DNA of 64,000 bases from Planctomycetaceae bacterium (lineage in GTDB: Bacteria; Planctomycetota; UBA1135; GCA-002686595). Below the pieces are notes generated by a model that did not search any database, was not told where the DNA came from, and worked only from the letters and a program-made list of their open reading frames with translations. A program made the translations under genes and the position numbers. Where the stretch lies: assembly GCA_011525785.1 (NCBI GenBank), contig WYBT01000019.1, positions 1-64,000 on the forward strand, read 5' to 3'. Every line of letters begins with the position of its first letter. Position 1 is the stretch's first letter. Below, piece after piece: positions 43,905 through 51,502 of the stretch.

Positions 43905-45524
43905 ATGCAGCTTCGAACCAGCCTTCTGCTCGCCTGTCTCGCCCTTGCCTCCCGCGCCGCCGCCCAGTGCGGCCCGCTGCTCGAACAAGAGCTGCTGCCG
44001 CCGGACCCGCAGCCGAGCACCGCTTTTGGACGGTCCGTCGCCATCAGCGGCGACACGCTCGTCGTCGGCAACGAACTCGCCGACAACGGCGTGGGCGGCG
44101 GCGGCTTCCGCGGGGCGGTGTACGTGTGGCGTCGAAACGGCGCGAGCTACGCCTTCGAAGCGAAGTTGCCGGGCTTCCGCGGCACGCACACGCAGATGGG
44201 CACGGCGGTCGACATCGACGGCGAGGTGTTGATCGCTTCGCAGTTCGGGGGCAGCTATCCGCTGGAGTCGGCGCGCGTGTTCCGGCGCGTCGGCGGCGTG
44301 TGGACCTACGAGGCGCAGCTCCAACCCGCCGATCCGCTGACGACGAACGGAATCTCGATCCGCAGCCTCGCGATCGATGGCGACTGGGCCGCAGTGGGGC
44401 ATCGCACCGCGCTCGGATCGCCGATCGTCCCCACGTTCGCGTTCACGGGCGCGGTGTACCTGTACGAGCACTCAGCCGGTGTTTGGTCGCAGCGCGCAAA
44501 GCTCCTGCCCGCCGACTCGAACAACGGCGATCAGGTGGGCTGGTCGGTCGCGATGGACGGAGGCGTGCTCGCCTTCTCCTCGCGCGCTGCGGGCTTCTCG
44601 AACTCCGCTCCCGGCGGACGCGTGCACGTGTATCGCTTGGTCGCCGGCGCTCCAGTGCTCGAGACCACGCTGACCGCGAGCGTCCCCGGGCAGCTCGGCA
44701 ACGACTTCGGCCATTCGATCTCGACGGACGGCGTGCGGCTGGCGATCAGCGATCCCAACGACAACACACCGAACGGAACGTCGAATGGGTGCGTCTACGT
44801 GTACGAGCACACCGGCGGCGCGTGGGTCGAGCTCGCAGTCGTGCGGCCCTCGTTTCCCGTTGCGTCGAAGTTCGGCGCGCAAGTGCGCATCGAAGGCGAC
44901 GAGCTGTACGTGAGTTCGGCCACGACCAAAGGCGTGTGGCACTTCCGCCGGCTGCCGGGCGGCCAGTGGGTGGAGCTCGGTATCGGCAGCGTTCCGACCA
45001 CAACCAGTTGGAACGTGGACGCGTTCGACGTTGACAGCGCGTCGATGGTCGTCGGCGTGCGCAGCGTCTACTCCGCGAGCGGTGCGGCCTACGCGTTCGA
45101 TACCGACTCTGCTGCCGTGTGCACCTACTGCACCGCCAAGACCACGAGCAGCGGCTGTGTGCCCGCGATCGGCTGGAGCGGCGCCACGAGCCTCAGCGCG
45201 GGCGCCTTCGACTTCCATGCGACTTCGCTGCAGCCGGGCAAGTCCGGCCTCTTCTTCTATGGCGCGCACGGACCCAGCACAGCCTTCCAGGGCGGCACGC
45301 TGTGCATCACGACTCCGCTCACGCGCACGCCGCTGACCTATTCGGGCGGCGCAGCGAACTGCAGCGGCTCGGCGAGCCTCGATTTCAGCTCGTGGATCGC
45401 GAGCGGCGCCGACCCGCGCCTCGTCGCTGGCTCGCGTTGGGCCGCTCAGTACTGGAGCCGCGACCCGCAAGCCTCGTTCTTCACCAACCTGACGGACACG
45501 CTGGTGTTTACGCTGCTGCCGTGA
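43905..45524 (+). CDS. Secreted seven-bladed propeller protein with the shared C-terminal module
   Basis: 539 residues from ATG 43905, with signal peptide RTSLLLACLALASRAAAQ. Seven blades repeat one pattern: GRSVAISGDTLVVGN, GTAVDIDGEVLIASQ, IRSLAIDGDWAAVGH, GWSVAMDGGVLAFSS, GHSISTDGVRLAISD, GAQVRIEGDELYVSS and AFDVDSASMVVGV, each followed by a Y-V-Y-E/R-type strand (VYVYEHTGGAW). The last about 135 residues begin with CTYCTAKTTSSGC and end in TNLTDTLVFTLLP, the shared module. It is divergent from the beta-helix gene, 194 bp between starts. A gene-end remnant follows downstream. Function unknown; the fold suggests binding. Confidence 0.85.
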   Translation: MQLRTSLLLACLALASRAAAQCGPLLEQELLPPDPQPSTAFGRSVAISGDTLVVGNELADNGVGGGGFRGAVYVWRRNGASYAFEAKLPGFRGTHTQMGTAVDIDGEVLIASQFGGSYPLESARVFRRVGGVWTYEAQLQPADPLTTNGISIRSLAIDGDWAAVGHRTALGSPIVPTFAFTGAVYLYEHSAGVWSQRAKLLPADSNNGDQVGWSVAMDGGVLAFSSRAAGFSNSAPGGRVHVYRLVAGAPVLETTLTASVPGQLGNDFGHSISTDGVRLAISDPNDNTPNGTSNGCVYVYEHTGGAWVELAVVRPSFPVASKFGAQVRIEGDELYVSSATTKGVWHFRRLPGGQWVELGIGSVPTTTSWNVDAFDVDSASMVVGVRSVYSASGAAYAFDTDSAAVCTYCTAKTTSSGCVPAIGWSGATSLSAGAFDFHATSLQPGKSGLFFYGAHGPSTAFQGGTLCITTPLTRTPLTYSGGAANCSGSASLDFSSWIASGADPRLVAGSRWAAQYWSRDPQASFFTNLTDTLVFTLLP

Positions 45525-46039
45525 TTGCGCCAGAGGAACAGAGCGTGGCGCAGTGGGCCCGCATCAGGGCTGCAGGAGGAATCGCAGGCCGTCCGAGAGG
45601 CTCGTCGACTTCGGCGCCGGTGGGTCGCGGAGCCACGCTCTCCCCAACACAATTCAAGTCGTCGACTGGCTGCCTACGAGTTCGCGCCCGACCGCGAGCA
45701 AGGCCGCGGAACTCGCGGCTGACGCCGCCTGCGTCTAGACGTCCTTCGTCGAGGGTGTGGACATCGAGCTCACCTGCGGGGCGCGTGCAGCAAAAGAGGT
45801 AGTAGACTGCTTCACGAGCGGCTCCTTCGTGGTTCGCGGTTGGGTTTTCACTCCCACCGAAAGCCACTGAGTCGCCGCGAAGCGACCTCGGGCGGAGGCC
45901 GGCCTTCTCATCTCATCTATCCGCAAGCGCCGCGCACCCGCTGTGGGCGCAAGCTCTGCGGCTCGACGGACGCGACGAGCAGCGTTTCGTCGCACGGCCT
46001 GTCGTTTGTCCTCTGTCCACGAGCTTTCGAGAACATCCC
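45525..46039. other. Gene-free stretch between two propeller genes, contains a gene remnant
   Basis: 515 bp. The only protein-like content is the orphan gene end at 45739-45870. GTCGC-CGCGAA-GCGAC at about 45872-45888 can form a small hairpin. No promoter stands out for the downstream propeller gene. Confidence 0.5.
45739..45870 (+). pseudogene. Orphan C-terminal coding fragment
   Basis: The 44-codon frame after TAG 45736-45738 reads TSFVEGVDIELTCGARAAKE, then VVDCFTSGSFVVRGWVFTPT and ESH, ending at TGA 45870. It has a natural protein look but no start codon, and the same frame before the TAG ends ASKAAELAADAACV. It appears to be the end of a broken gene. No parent copy lies in this window. 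Confidence 0.45.
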
Positions 46040-47680
46040 ATGCGCGCAGCCATTTGGTTGTTGGCCACGTTCGCCCCGGTGAGTCTTCCCGCGCGCGCCC
46101 AGTGTGTGCCGGCGGAAGTGGCGGCGCTGACCGCGAGCAACAACCAGCTGCTCGACAACTTCGGGCAGGAAGTGGCCGTATGGGACGACGTCGCCTTCGT
46201 CGGTGCGCTCGGCGCCAGCCCGACTTCGTCGGTGTACGTCTACGAGCGCGACTCGCTCGACGCGCACCGTTGGAATTCCGTCGCGCAACTGGTCGGACCG
46301 GGTCCGAGCTTCGGCCGGTGCATCGCGGCGCAGAACGACCTCGTCGCGATCGGCTACGTGAACTCCCGCGTGTACCTGCACGCGCGCAACGCCGGCGGGC
46401 CGAACGCCTGGGGGCTGGTCAAGGTGCTCGACAACGGCGTGCAACCGGCCAACGCCGACGGGTTCGGAACTTCGATCGCGATCTCGGGCGACACGATCGC
46501 GGTCGGCGCTCCGTTGACCCTGTTCAACGAATACGGCGCCGTGCACATCTTCCGGCGCGACGCCGGCGGCCCAGGCAATTGGGGGCGCGTGAAGAAGCTC
46601 CTTTCGCCGCTGCCCAACAGCGTTTCCCAGGGCGTGTTCGGAGTCGCCGTCGCGCTGCACGGGGACACGCTGATCGCGTCCGACACGCGCATCCATTCGT
46701 TCGACGGCGACGCGTACGTGTTCGAACGCGACCTCGGCGGCGCGGAGCAGTGGGGCCTCGCCAAGGTGCTCGCTCCGCAGTTCGACAACGTGGACAACGA
46801 GTCGGCCGGCACGTCCGTGGCGATCCACGGCGATCGGGCGATGGTCGGCGTCCCGTATCTGCCCACCGGCGGCGCGGTGCGCATCTACGAGCGCGACTTG
46901 GGCGGCGCGAACAACTGGGGACTGGCGCAGACGCTCGGGTCGAACTCAGGCAGCACGTCCGAGCTGTTCGGTTGGGCGATCGACTTCGACGGCGCGCGCG
47001 CCGCGATCGGTGCGAAGCACTATGGCGCCGCGGCGAGCGCGCTGGGACGCGTGTACGTCGTCGAGCCGCTCGGTACGGGCGCGAGCACGTGGCAGCACAC
47101 GGCGGTGCTCGAAGCGTCGGACGCGCGCGCCGGTGACACGTTCGGAATGAGCGTCTCTCTGTGGCGCAACACCGTCGTCGCGGGCAACGACCGCAACAAC
47201 TTCCTCACGCAGGGACTCGGCAAAGTGCACGTGTTCGATCTCGAGAGCCCGGCGCCGCCCGTGAGCTACTGCACGGCGGGAACGTCGAGCCGCGGATGCA
47301 GCGGCGTGTTGCTCGGCGTCGGCGGCGCGAGCGCGTCGGACGCGGATGGGTTCGAGCTCGTCGCGATCGGCGTCGACGCACAGCGCAACGGCGCGGTCTT
47401 CTACGGCGTGAGCGGAGCGCAGGCGCTGCCGACGCCGGGCACGAGCAGTTGGCGCTGCGTCAGGAGTCCGCTGCAGCGGCTGGGCATCGCGAGCTCCGCC
47501 GGAACGAGCGGCGCGTGCGACGGGAGCTTGCGCGTCGATTGGAACGCGTTCCGCGCGGCGAATCCGGGCGCGCTCGGGGCGCCGTTCAGCGCGGGTCAGA
47601 CGCTGTGGGCGCAGGCGTGGTGGCGCGACGCCGCGGGCGGCGTTTCGACGCAGGGTTTGGAGTTCTCGCTGTGTCCGTGA
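46040..47680 (+). CDS. Secreted seven-bladed propeller protein with the shared C-terminal module
   Basis: 546 residues from ATG 46040; signal peptide AAIWLLATFAPVSLPARAQ. Blades: GQEVAVWDDVAFVGA, GRCIAAQNDLVAIGY, GTSIAISGDTIAVGA, GVAVALHGDTLIASD, GTSVAIHGDRAMVGV, GWAIDFDGARAAIGA, GMSVSLWRNTVVAGN. Between them recur strands such as VYVYERDSLDAHRWNSVAQL and RDLGGAEQWGLAKVL; D-x-x-G-x-x-x-W-G is a repeat typical of this propeller type. The shared module starts at VSYCTAGTSSRGC and ends LEFSLCP. It is a paralogue of the protein at 43905, with the same order of parts. Function unknown. Confidence 0.86.
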   Translation: MRAAIWLLATFAPVSLPARAQCVPAEVAALTASNNQLLDNFGQEVAVWDDVAFVGALGASPTSSVYVYERDSLDAHRWNSVAQLVGPGPSFGRCIAAQNDLVAIGYVNSRVYLHARNAGGPNAWGLVKVLDNGVQPANADGFGTSIAISGDTIAVGAPLTLFNEYGAVHIFRRDAGGPGNWGRVKKLLSPLPNSVSQGVFGVAVALHGDTLIASDTRIHSFDGDAYVFERDLGGAEQWGLAKVLAPQFDNVDNESAGTSVAIHGDRAMVGVPYLPTGGAVRIYERDLGGANNWGLAQTLGSNSGSTSELFGWAIDFDGARAAIGAKHYGAAASALGRVYVVEPLGTGASTWQHTAVLEASDARAGDTFGMSVSLWRNTVVAGNDRNNFLTQGLGKVHVFDLESPAPPVSYCTAGTSSRGCSGVLLGVGGASASDADGFELVAIGVDAQRNGAVFYGVSGAQALPTPGTSSWRCVRSPLQRLGIASSAGTSGACDGSLRVDWNAFRAANPGALGAPFSAGQTLWAQAWWRDAAGGVSTQGLEFSLCP

Positions 47681-47687
47681 GCGTGGG

Positions 47688-47840
47688 TCAACCGACCGCG
47701 CCTTCGACCTGGATCCACGCCCGGCGCCAGGCGATGCCGCGGTTGACGATGCGCTGAATCAGGCTCGCGCAGTCGACGCCGGTGGCGCTGGCGGAGGCGG
47801 AGAAGTCCCCGTCGGGCGCGCGCTTCGGGATGGTCCTGCA
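47688..47840 (-). pseudogene. Orphan C-terminal coding fragment
   Basis: A 50-codon frame without a start codon, with third positions almost all G or C, reads CRTIPKRAPDGDFSASASAT, then GVDCASLIQRIVNRGIAWRR and AWIQVEGAVG before TGA at 47688. Codon bias is strongly coding-like. It lies just past the stop of the gene at 47845 in another frame. It is probably the end of a lost gene; a small gene with an unusual start is possible. Confidence 0.45.
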
Positions 47841-47844
47841 CTCC

Positions 47845-50070
47845 CTACTCGAGCGGATCCGCAGTCGTGTACTCGACCTGCACCGCGTAGACCGAGATGC
47901 CGAGTTCGCCCACGTTGGGCGCGGTCGACGAGAGCTCGAGGTAGTAGCTGTAGTTCGCTGTGTCGATCGTCGCGAAGGCGATCGAGGTGTCGGTCGGCAG
48001 TTGATCGCCGGCGGAGGAGTTCGAGGTCGCGAGGGCGAGCGATTGCGGCACGTCGTTGCTCGGGCTCGAGTCGAAGGCCTTGCGCAAGAGGTTGATCGAG
48101 ACGTTCGCGCTCGGCTGCAAGTCGATCACACTGGCGGAGAGGCGCGTGACGACGGCGCCGTGCGGCAGCTCGATGCCGGTGTACGCGCGACAGGACGCCC
48201 CCGGCGTCGAAAGTTGGTTGGTGAGCGCCGTGCCCGCGCCCGAGCTGAACAGCAGGAACCCGCCGGTCGACTCGAACGAGGTCGCCGAGAGCGTGCGGCG
48301 TCGCGTGGCGGCGGGCAGTTGGAGCGCGCCCTGCACCGTCACGTTCTGTGCGGTGAGCGTGCCGGAAATCGTCGCCGTGCCGTTCGAGCTCATGAGGACG
48401 CCGCTGCCGATGCGCAGCTCGTCGCTCACGTCGAGTTCGCGATTCACCTCGAGGTCGCGGCCCACGACCGCATCCTGCGCGAGCGTCACGACGCCCGTGG
48501 ACGCGATGCCCATGCGCGAAGTGAAGCTCGCCCCGTCGTAGTGACCGAGCTGGAACGCTGTGCCCGTCGGAAAGCTCACGTCGCGCGTCGCGCCGTCGAG
48601 GTGCAGCGCGCCTTGCACGTGCAACTCGGCGATGGGGTTGGTCGTGTTGACTCCGACGCGGCCGTTCGCGCCGACCGAGAGCACATCGCCCGCCGCCGAG
48701 TGGAACACGTTGAAGCGATCGTCCGCCGCGTTCGCCGTCAGCGAGCCGGCCAGCACCCAGGTCTCGCTCGAGAGCGGGTTGTCCATGCCGATGCGCGAAA
48801 AGGTGCTCGTTCCATCCTGCGTGAGCATCAGGTGCGGGCTCGCGGTCGAGCTCGAGTGCCGCACGCGAACGCGGCCGGCCGGCGTGGCCGTGTTCACGAG
48901 CAACGAGCCGGCCGCCATCGACGCTCCTCCGCCGGTCACGCGCGCGAGCGAAGCCGCATCGCTCGCCAGCGCTGCGACGCCGACCGCCGAGGCCGCCAGC
49001 TTGCTCGACGTGACCGCGCCCGCCGCGAGCAGCGGTGACGAAATGCCCGCCGACGGAACGCTGAACTCGCTCCCGATCAAGCTGAGGCCCGCGCCAGCGC
49101 TGTACGTCGTGTCGTTGTCCACGCCATCGGCGAAGCCCGCGGGCACGTTGACGAGCGCGTTCCAATCGCGCGTGCCGGCGCTGGTCTGCAACGTGCCGTC
49201 GCCGAAGCGCACGCCGAGCTGCGCGCGCACGCGTCCCGCGACGTCGAGCCGTTCGAGCGGCGTCATCGTGCCGAGGCCGACGCGGCCGCTCGCGTCGAGG
49301 TTGAAGTTCGTCGAGAGCGGCAGGAGCTTCCCGAGCGTCGGCGTGCTCGAGACCTCGACGCAGTTGCTCGTGGCGACGTCGACGATCGTTCCCGCGCAGA
49401 TCAGGCTCGGGGTGGCGAGCGCGGCCGCGCTGGCGAATGGAGTTGAGCTGGCGATCACTCCGGGCCCAGCTTGGTTGTACGGTGCCAGAGCAATCTGTCC
49501 CACGCCGCCGTTGCGTTCGGGTTGCCGTTGCGTTGCGCGGCGTGGGACAGATTGCTCTGGCACCGTACAACCAAGCCGCGCGCACTCCTCGAACACGCCG
49601 CGCCGCGTCTGACGCAGCAACGTGACGTGCTCCGCGGCGCTCCAGACCAGATCGATGCGCCCGTCGCCGTCGAGTTCGAGCCACTGCGGCGCGCCCGCGG
49701 CTTCGAGCGAGATGCCGGCGAGCGCTCCTGCGAACTCCACGAACACGAGCGGACCGGCGTTCTCGAAGAGCTGAGGCCCGGAGCCAGCACCGAGCGGCGC
49801 CAGCGCGAGCACGTCGAGGTCGCCGTCGGCGTCGACATCGAACCAGTGCAGCGCTGCCACGCGCTCGGGCAGCCCTGCGCGTTCGCGCAGCTCTTCGAAG
49901 CGTCCGCCGGCGATCTGGCGCACGAGCCGCGGAACCCCGCCGCTGTCGACCGCGACCAGGTCGGCGAGGCCGTCGCGATCGAGGTCGATGGTCTGTGCGC
50001 CGGTGGCCTGGGGCGTGGCGAGTTGGACGGAGGGCAGGAGGGCGGCGACGAGAAGGGTGGGTGCGGACAT
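47845..50070 (-). CDS. Secreted FG-GAP protein fused to a tail-fibre-like repeat region, with palindromic insert
   Basis: 741 residues from ATG 50070, preceded by GGAG and starting a signal peptide (LLVAALLPSVQLATPQ). Residues 20-160 hold FG-GAP loops (DLDRDGLADLVAV, DVDADGDLDVLAL, LELDGDGRIDLVW). Residues about 165-201 are encoded by a perfect palindrome (49469-49576). The rest resembles tail-fibre or adhesin stalk sequence: LSTNFNLDASGRVGLGTMTP, LERLDVAGRV, ANGRVGVNTTNPIAELHVQG, with long beta stretches DVSDELRIGSGVLMSSNGTA. No intramolecular chaperone is seen. The protein may be a surface fibre. The insert sits at the join of the two parts, so a fusion event is possible. Confidence 0.82.
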   Translation of the reverse strand: MSAPTLLVAALLPSVQLATPQATGAQTIDLDRDGLADLVAVDSGGVPRLVRQIAGGRFEELRERAGLPERVAALHWFDVDADGDLDVLALAPLGAGSGPQLFENAGPLVFVEFAGALAGISLEAAGAPQWLELDGDGRIDLVWSAAEHVTLLRQTRRGVFEECARLGCTVPEQSVPRRATQRQPERNGGVGQIALAPYNQAGPGVIASSTPFASAAALATPSLICAGTIVDVATSNCVEVSSTPTLGKLLPLSTNFNLDASGRVGLGTMTPLERLDVAGRVRAQLGVRFGDGTLQTSAGTRDWNALVNVPAGFADGVDNDTTYSAGAGLSLIGSEFSVPSAGISSPLLAAGAVTSSKLAASAVGVAALASDAASLARVTGGGASMAAGSLLVNTATPAGRVRVRHSSSTASPHLMLTQDGTSTFSRIGMDNPLSSETWVLAGSLTANAADDRFNVFHSAAGDVLSVGANGRVGVNTTNPIAELHVQGALHLDGATRDVSFPTGTAFQLGHYDGASFTSRMGIASTGVVTLAQDAVVGRDLEVNRELDVSDELRIGSGVLMSSNGTATISGTLTAQNVTVQGALQLPAATRRRTLSATSFESTGGFLLFSSGAGTALTNQLSTPGASCRAYTGIELPHGAVVTRLSASVIDLQPSANVSINLLRKAFDSSPSNDVPQSLALATSNSSAGDQLPTDTSIAFATIDTANYSYYLELSSTAPNVGELGISVYAVQVEYTTADPLE
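49469..49576. repeat. 108-bp in-frame palindromic element, 40-bp perfect stem
   Basis: Left arm 49469-49508 is the exact reverse complement of right arm 49537-49576, with a 28-base loop (49509-49536) containing CGTTGCGTT twice. The length is a multiple of three and the host reading frame stays open, encoding LGCTVPEQSVPRR from one arm and GVGQIALAPYNQA from the other. This resembles the palindromic elements that insert within Rickettsia genes. Only one copy is visible in the window. An assembly artefact is the main alternative. Confidence 0.9.
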
Positions 50071-50276
50071 GGGGTCTCCGGACACAGAGGTGGCGTTCTC
50101 CCCCAGCGCCGGCGCGTGCGCCCGGCCATCAGGAAATCCCAAAGTCGGTGGCCGACGGCCGCCTGGGCGCACGTCCCGGCCCGCGGCTATCCCGACTCGC
50201 ACGTTCACGTTAGAGTTCGACCTGCGGCGCCCTCCAAGTCGGCGCGCCCCTCCTCAGCCCCAACCACCCCCACGCC

Positions 50277-50816
50277 GTGACCACGCAAACGCTCTCGATC
50301 CGTCCGGACATGACCATGGAGCAGATCATGTCGCTGGCGCCCTCGGCCCAGCGCGCCCTGTTCCAGCGCTACCACATCGGCGGCTGCTCCTCGTGCGGCT
50401 TCCAGCCCACCGACACGCTCGCGCAGGTCTGCAAGGACCACAACATCCTCGACGTGAACGAGGTGCTGCGCACGATCCAGAACGCCGAGGACGCCGACCG
50501 CAACGTGCAGATCGGGGTGGAGCAGGTGAAGGCCTGGCTCGACGCGGGCGAGGACTTCTCGCTGATCGACGTGCGCACTCCGGAGGAGCTGGCGATCTCC
50601 AGGCTCGCGCAGGCCGAGCCGCTCGACTACCAGAACTCGGGCAAGTACATGGGGCTGCCCAAGGACCGCCGCATCGTGTTCATGTGCCGCAGCGGCATGC
50701 GCTCGCTCGACGTGGCGGCCTACTTCCGCGGCCACGGCTTCACGCAGGTCTACTCCATGACCGGCGGGATCCTGGCCTGGAGCGAGAAGATCGACCCCCG
50801 CATCCCGCGCTACTAG
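50277..50816 (+). CDS. Rhodanese-domain sulfurtransferase with an N-terminal DUF1858-like domain
   Basis: 179 residues from GTG 50277. Residues 1-70 form a small helical domain (LAPSAQRALFQRYHIGGCSS) with a GGCSSCGF motif, as in DUF1858/ScdA-N proteins linked to iron-sulfur or redox roles. Residues about 80-175 are a rhodanese domain: FSLIDVRTPEELAISRL, and the active-site loop VFMCRSGMRSLDVA with Cys at about residue 137. It would carry sulfur as a persulfide in the cytoplasm. No partner gene adjoins it. Divergent from the gene at 47845. Confidence 0.87.
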   Translation: MTTQTLSIRPDMTMEQIMSLAPSAQRALFQRYHIGGCSSCGFQPTDTLAQVCKDHNILDVNEVLRTIQNAEDADRNVQIGVEQVKAWLDAGEDFSLIDVRTPEELAISRLAQAEPLDYQNSGKYMGLPKDRRIVFMCRSGMRSLDVAAYFRGHGFTQVYSMTGGILAWSEKIDPRIPRY

Positions 50817-50917
50817 ATCGCGTGGCGTCCGCGCCGCTCGCGTGGCGACGGTCGGGCGAGGAAGTCCTCCCCACAAGACGCCTTTACGGATCCGAGCGGT
50901 GGGGCTAGTCTGAAACT

Positions 50918-51144
50918 CGTCGACGGGGCCTTGCCGCGCCGACGACAAAAGGGGGCAGCTCCAGTGCGATGCGAGGCTGCCCCGATCTCCTCCTCCGGCG
51001 CTACCGGAGGGCTCCGAGGGCTCACCTGCCAGAGGCCTCGGGGTCGCTGATGAGGTTCTGCCAGCCCCATCAGCCGTCAGGCCGGCCCTGCCACCGGCCT
51101 TGACCCGCGCGGAGTCGCCCCGAGAGGGGCGACTCCGGTTTTTT
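50918..51144 (+). ncRNA. Candidate structured small RNA of unknown class
   Basis: A possible promoter, TTTACG at 50882 and TAGTCT 17 bases later, precedes about 227 bases that fold into a chain of strong hairpins: GGGGCAGC/GCTGCCCC (50952-50983), CCTCCGG/CCGGAGG with a five-base loop (50992-51010), CCGAGG/CCTCGG (51014-51041), CTGATG/CATCAG (51047-51073) and GTCAGGCCGG/CCGGCCTTGAC (51076-51104), then a rho-independent terminator. It lacks the SRP, RNase P and tmRNA hallmark sequences. It might also be the 3' UTR of the rhodanese gene. Confidence 0.5.
51110..51144 (+). terminator. Rho-independent terminator
   Basis: A perfect 12-bp stem CGGAGTCGCCCC / GGGGCGACTCCG with GAGA loop is followed by G and six T (51139-51144). 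It is the best terminator in the window. A degraded copy follows near 51169-51205. Confidence 0.88.
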
Positions 51145-51146
51145 CT

Positions 51147-51205
51147 GCACGGCGTGGCGACGCCGTGCTGTCGCCCCGAGAGTGGCGACTCCGGTTTTCT
51201 CTGCA
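51147..51205. repeat. Duplicated terminator-type hairpin unit
   Basis: GCACGGCGT-GGCG-ACGCCGTGC is a perfect hairpin (51147-51168). It is followed by a second, imperfect copy of the terminator unit: the stretch from GTCGCCCCGAGAG to CTCTGCACGG repeats 51115-51155 with a few changes. Confidence 0.75.
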
Positions 51206-51210
51206 CGGCA

Positions 51211-51303
51211 GCGTCCGCTCGCAACCGAGCGGCCGCATGTTGGTTGGCGCGGCGCCGCGGCGTCCGCTCGCAATCGAGCGGCCGCATATTGGTTGGCGCG
51301 GCG
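51211..51303. repeat. Tandem pair of 49-bp REP-like hairpin units
   Basis: Two copies, at 51211-51254 and 51260-51303, differ at two bases. Each carries CCGCTCG-CAAC/CAAT-CGAGCGG, a 7-bp stem with a tetraloop, followed by CCGCAT(G/A)TTGGTTGG. The form is that of REP-like intergenic elements. Confidence 0.8.
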
Positions 51304-51502
51304 TAGCAACGCCGCGCAGACGCGCACACGCGCAGGCTGCGCAGGCGCGCAGGCGCGAAGAGATGTGGGCGCGCGGGCGGGAGTGCTGTCGCCAGCAGCG
51401 CGCGGGCGGGCAGAGGCCACGCGCGAGGGTGAGCGGAGCGGCGAGCGAGCGGTGGTCGGAGGCGCGCGGCGAGAGCTGTGCGCTCGGCCGAGGCCGCGCG
51501 GG

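Larger units (their letters stand above)
50817..51502. other. Gene-free stretch with a structured RNA candidate and tandem hairpin repeats
   Basis: 686 bp with no credible gene; the open frames have repeats at the DNA level and no protein character. It contains the ncRNA candidate, its terminator and two families of duplicated hairpins, listed separately. From 51310 to 51502 it is a GC-rich run with GCGC-rich simple sequence. Confidence 0.75.

Noticed and set aside
50852..50875. GCGAGGAAGTCC resembling the RNase P RNA core start
   Set aside because: One A of the conserved GAGGAAAGTCC is missing and the other conserved regions are absent; the stretch also lies before the candidate promoter.
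50896..50940. Sequence resembling a tmRNA 5' end (GGGGCTAGTCTG ... CGACGGGG)
   Set aside because: There is no matching tRNA-like 3' half, no GGTTC-type T-loop and no CCA end downstream.
51070..51420. Minus-strand frame through the hairpin repeats
   Set aside because: Its apparent peptide repeats are only the translation of the tandem DNA repeats, and a terminator lies inside it.
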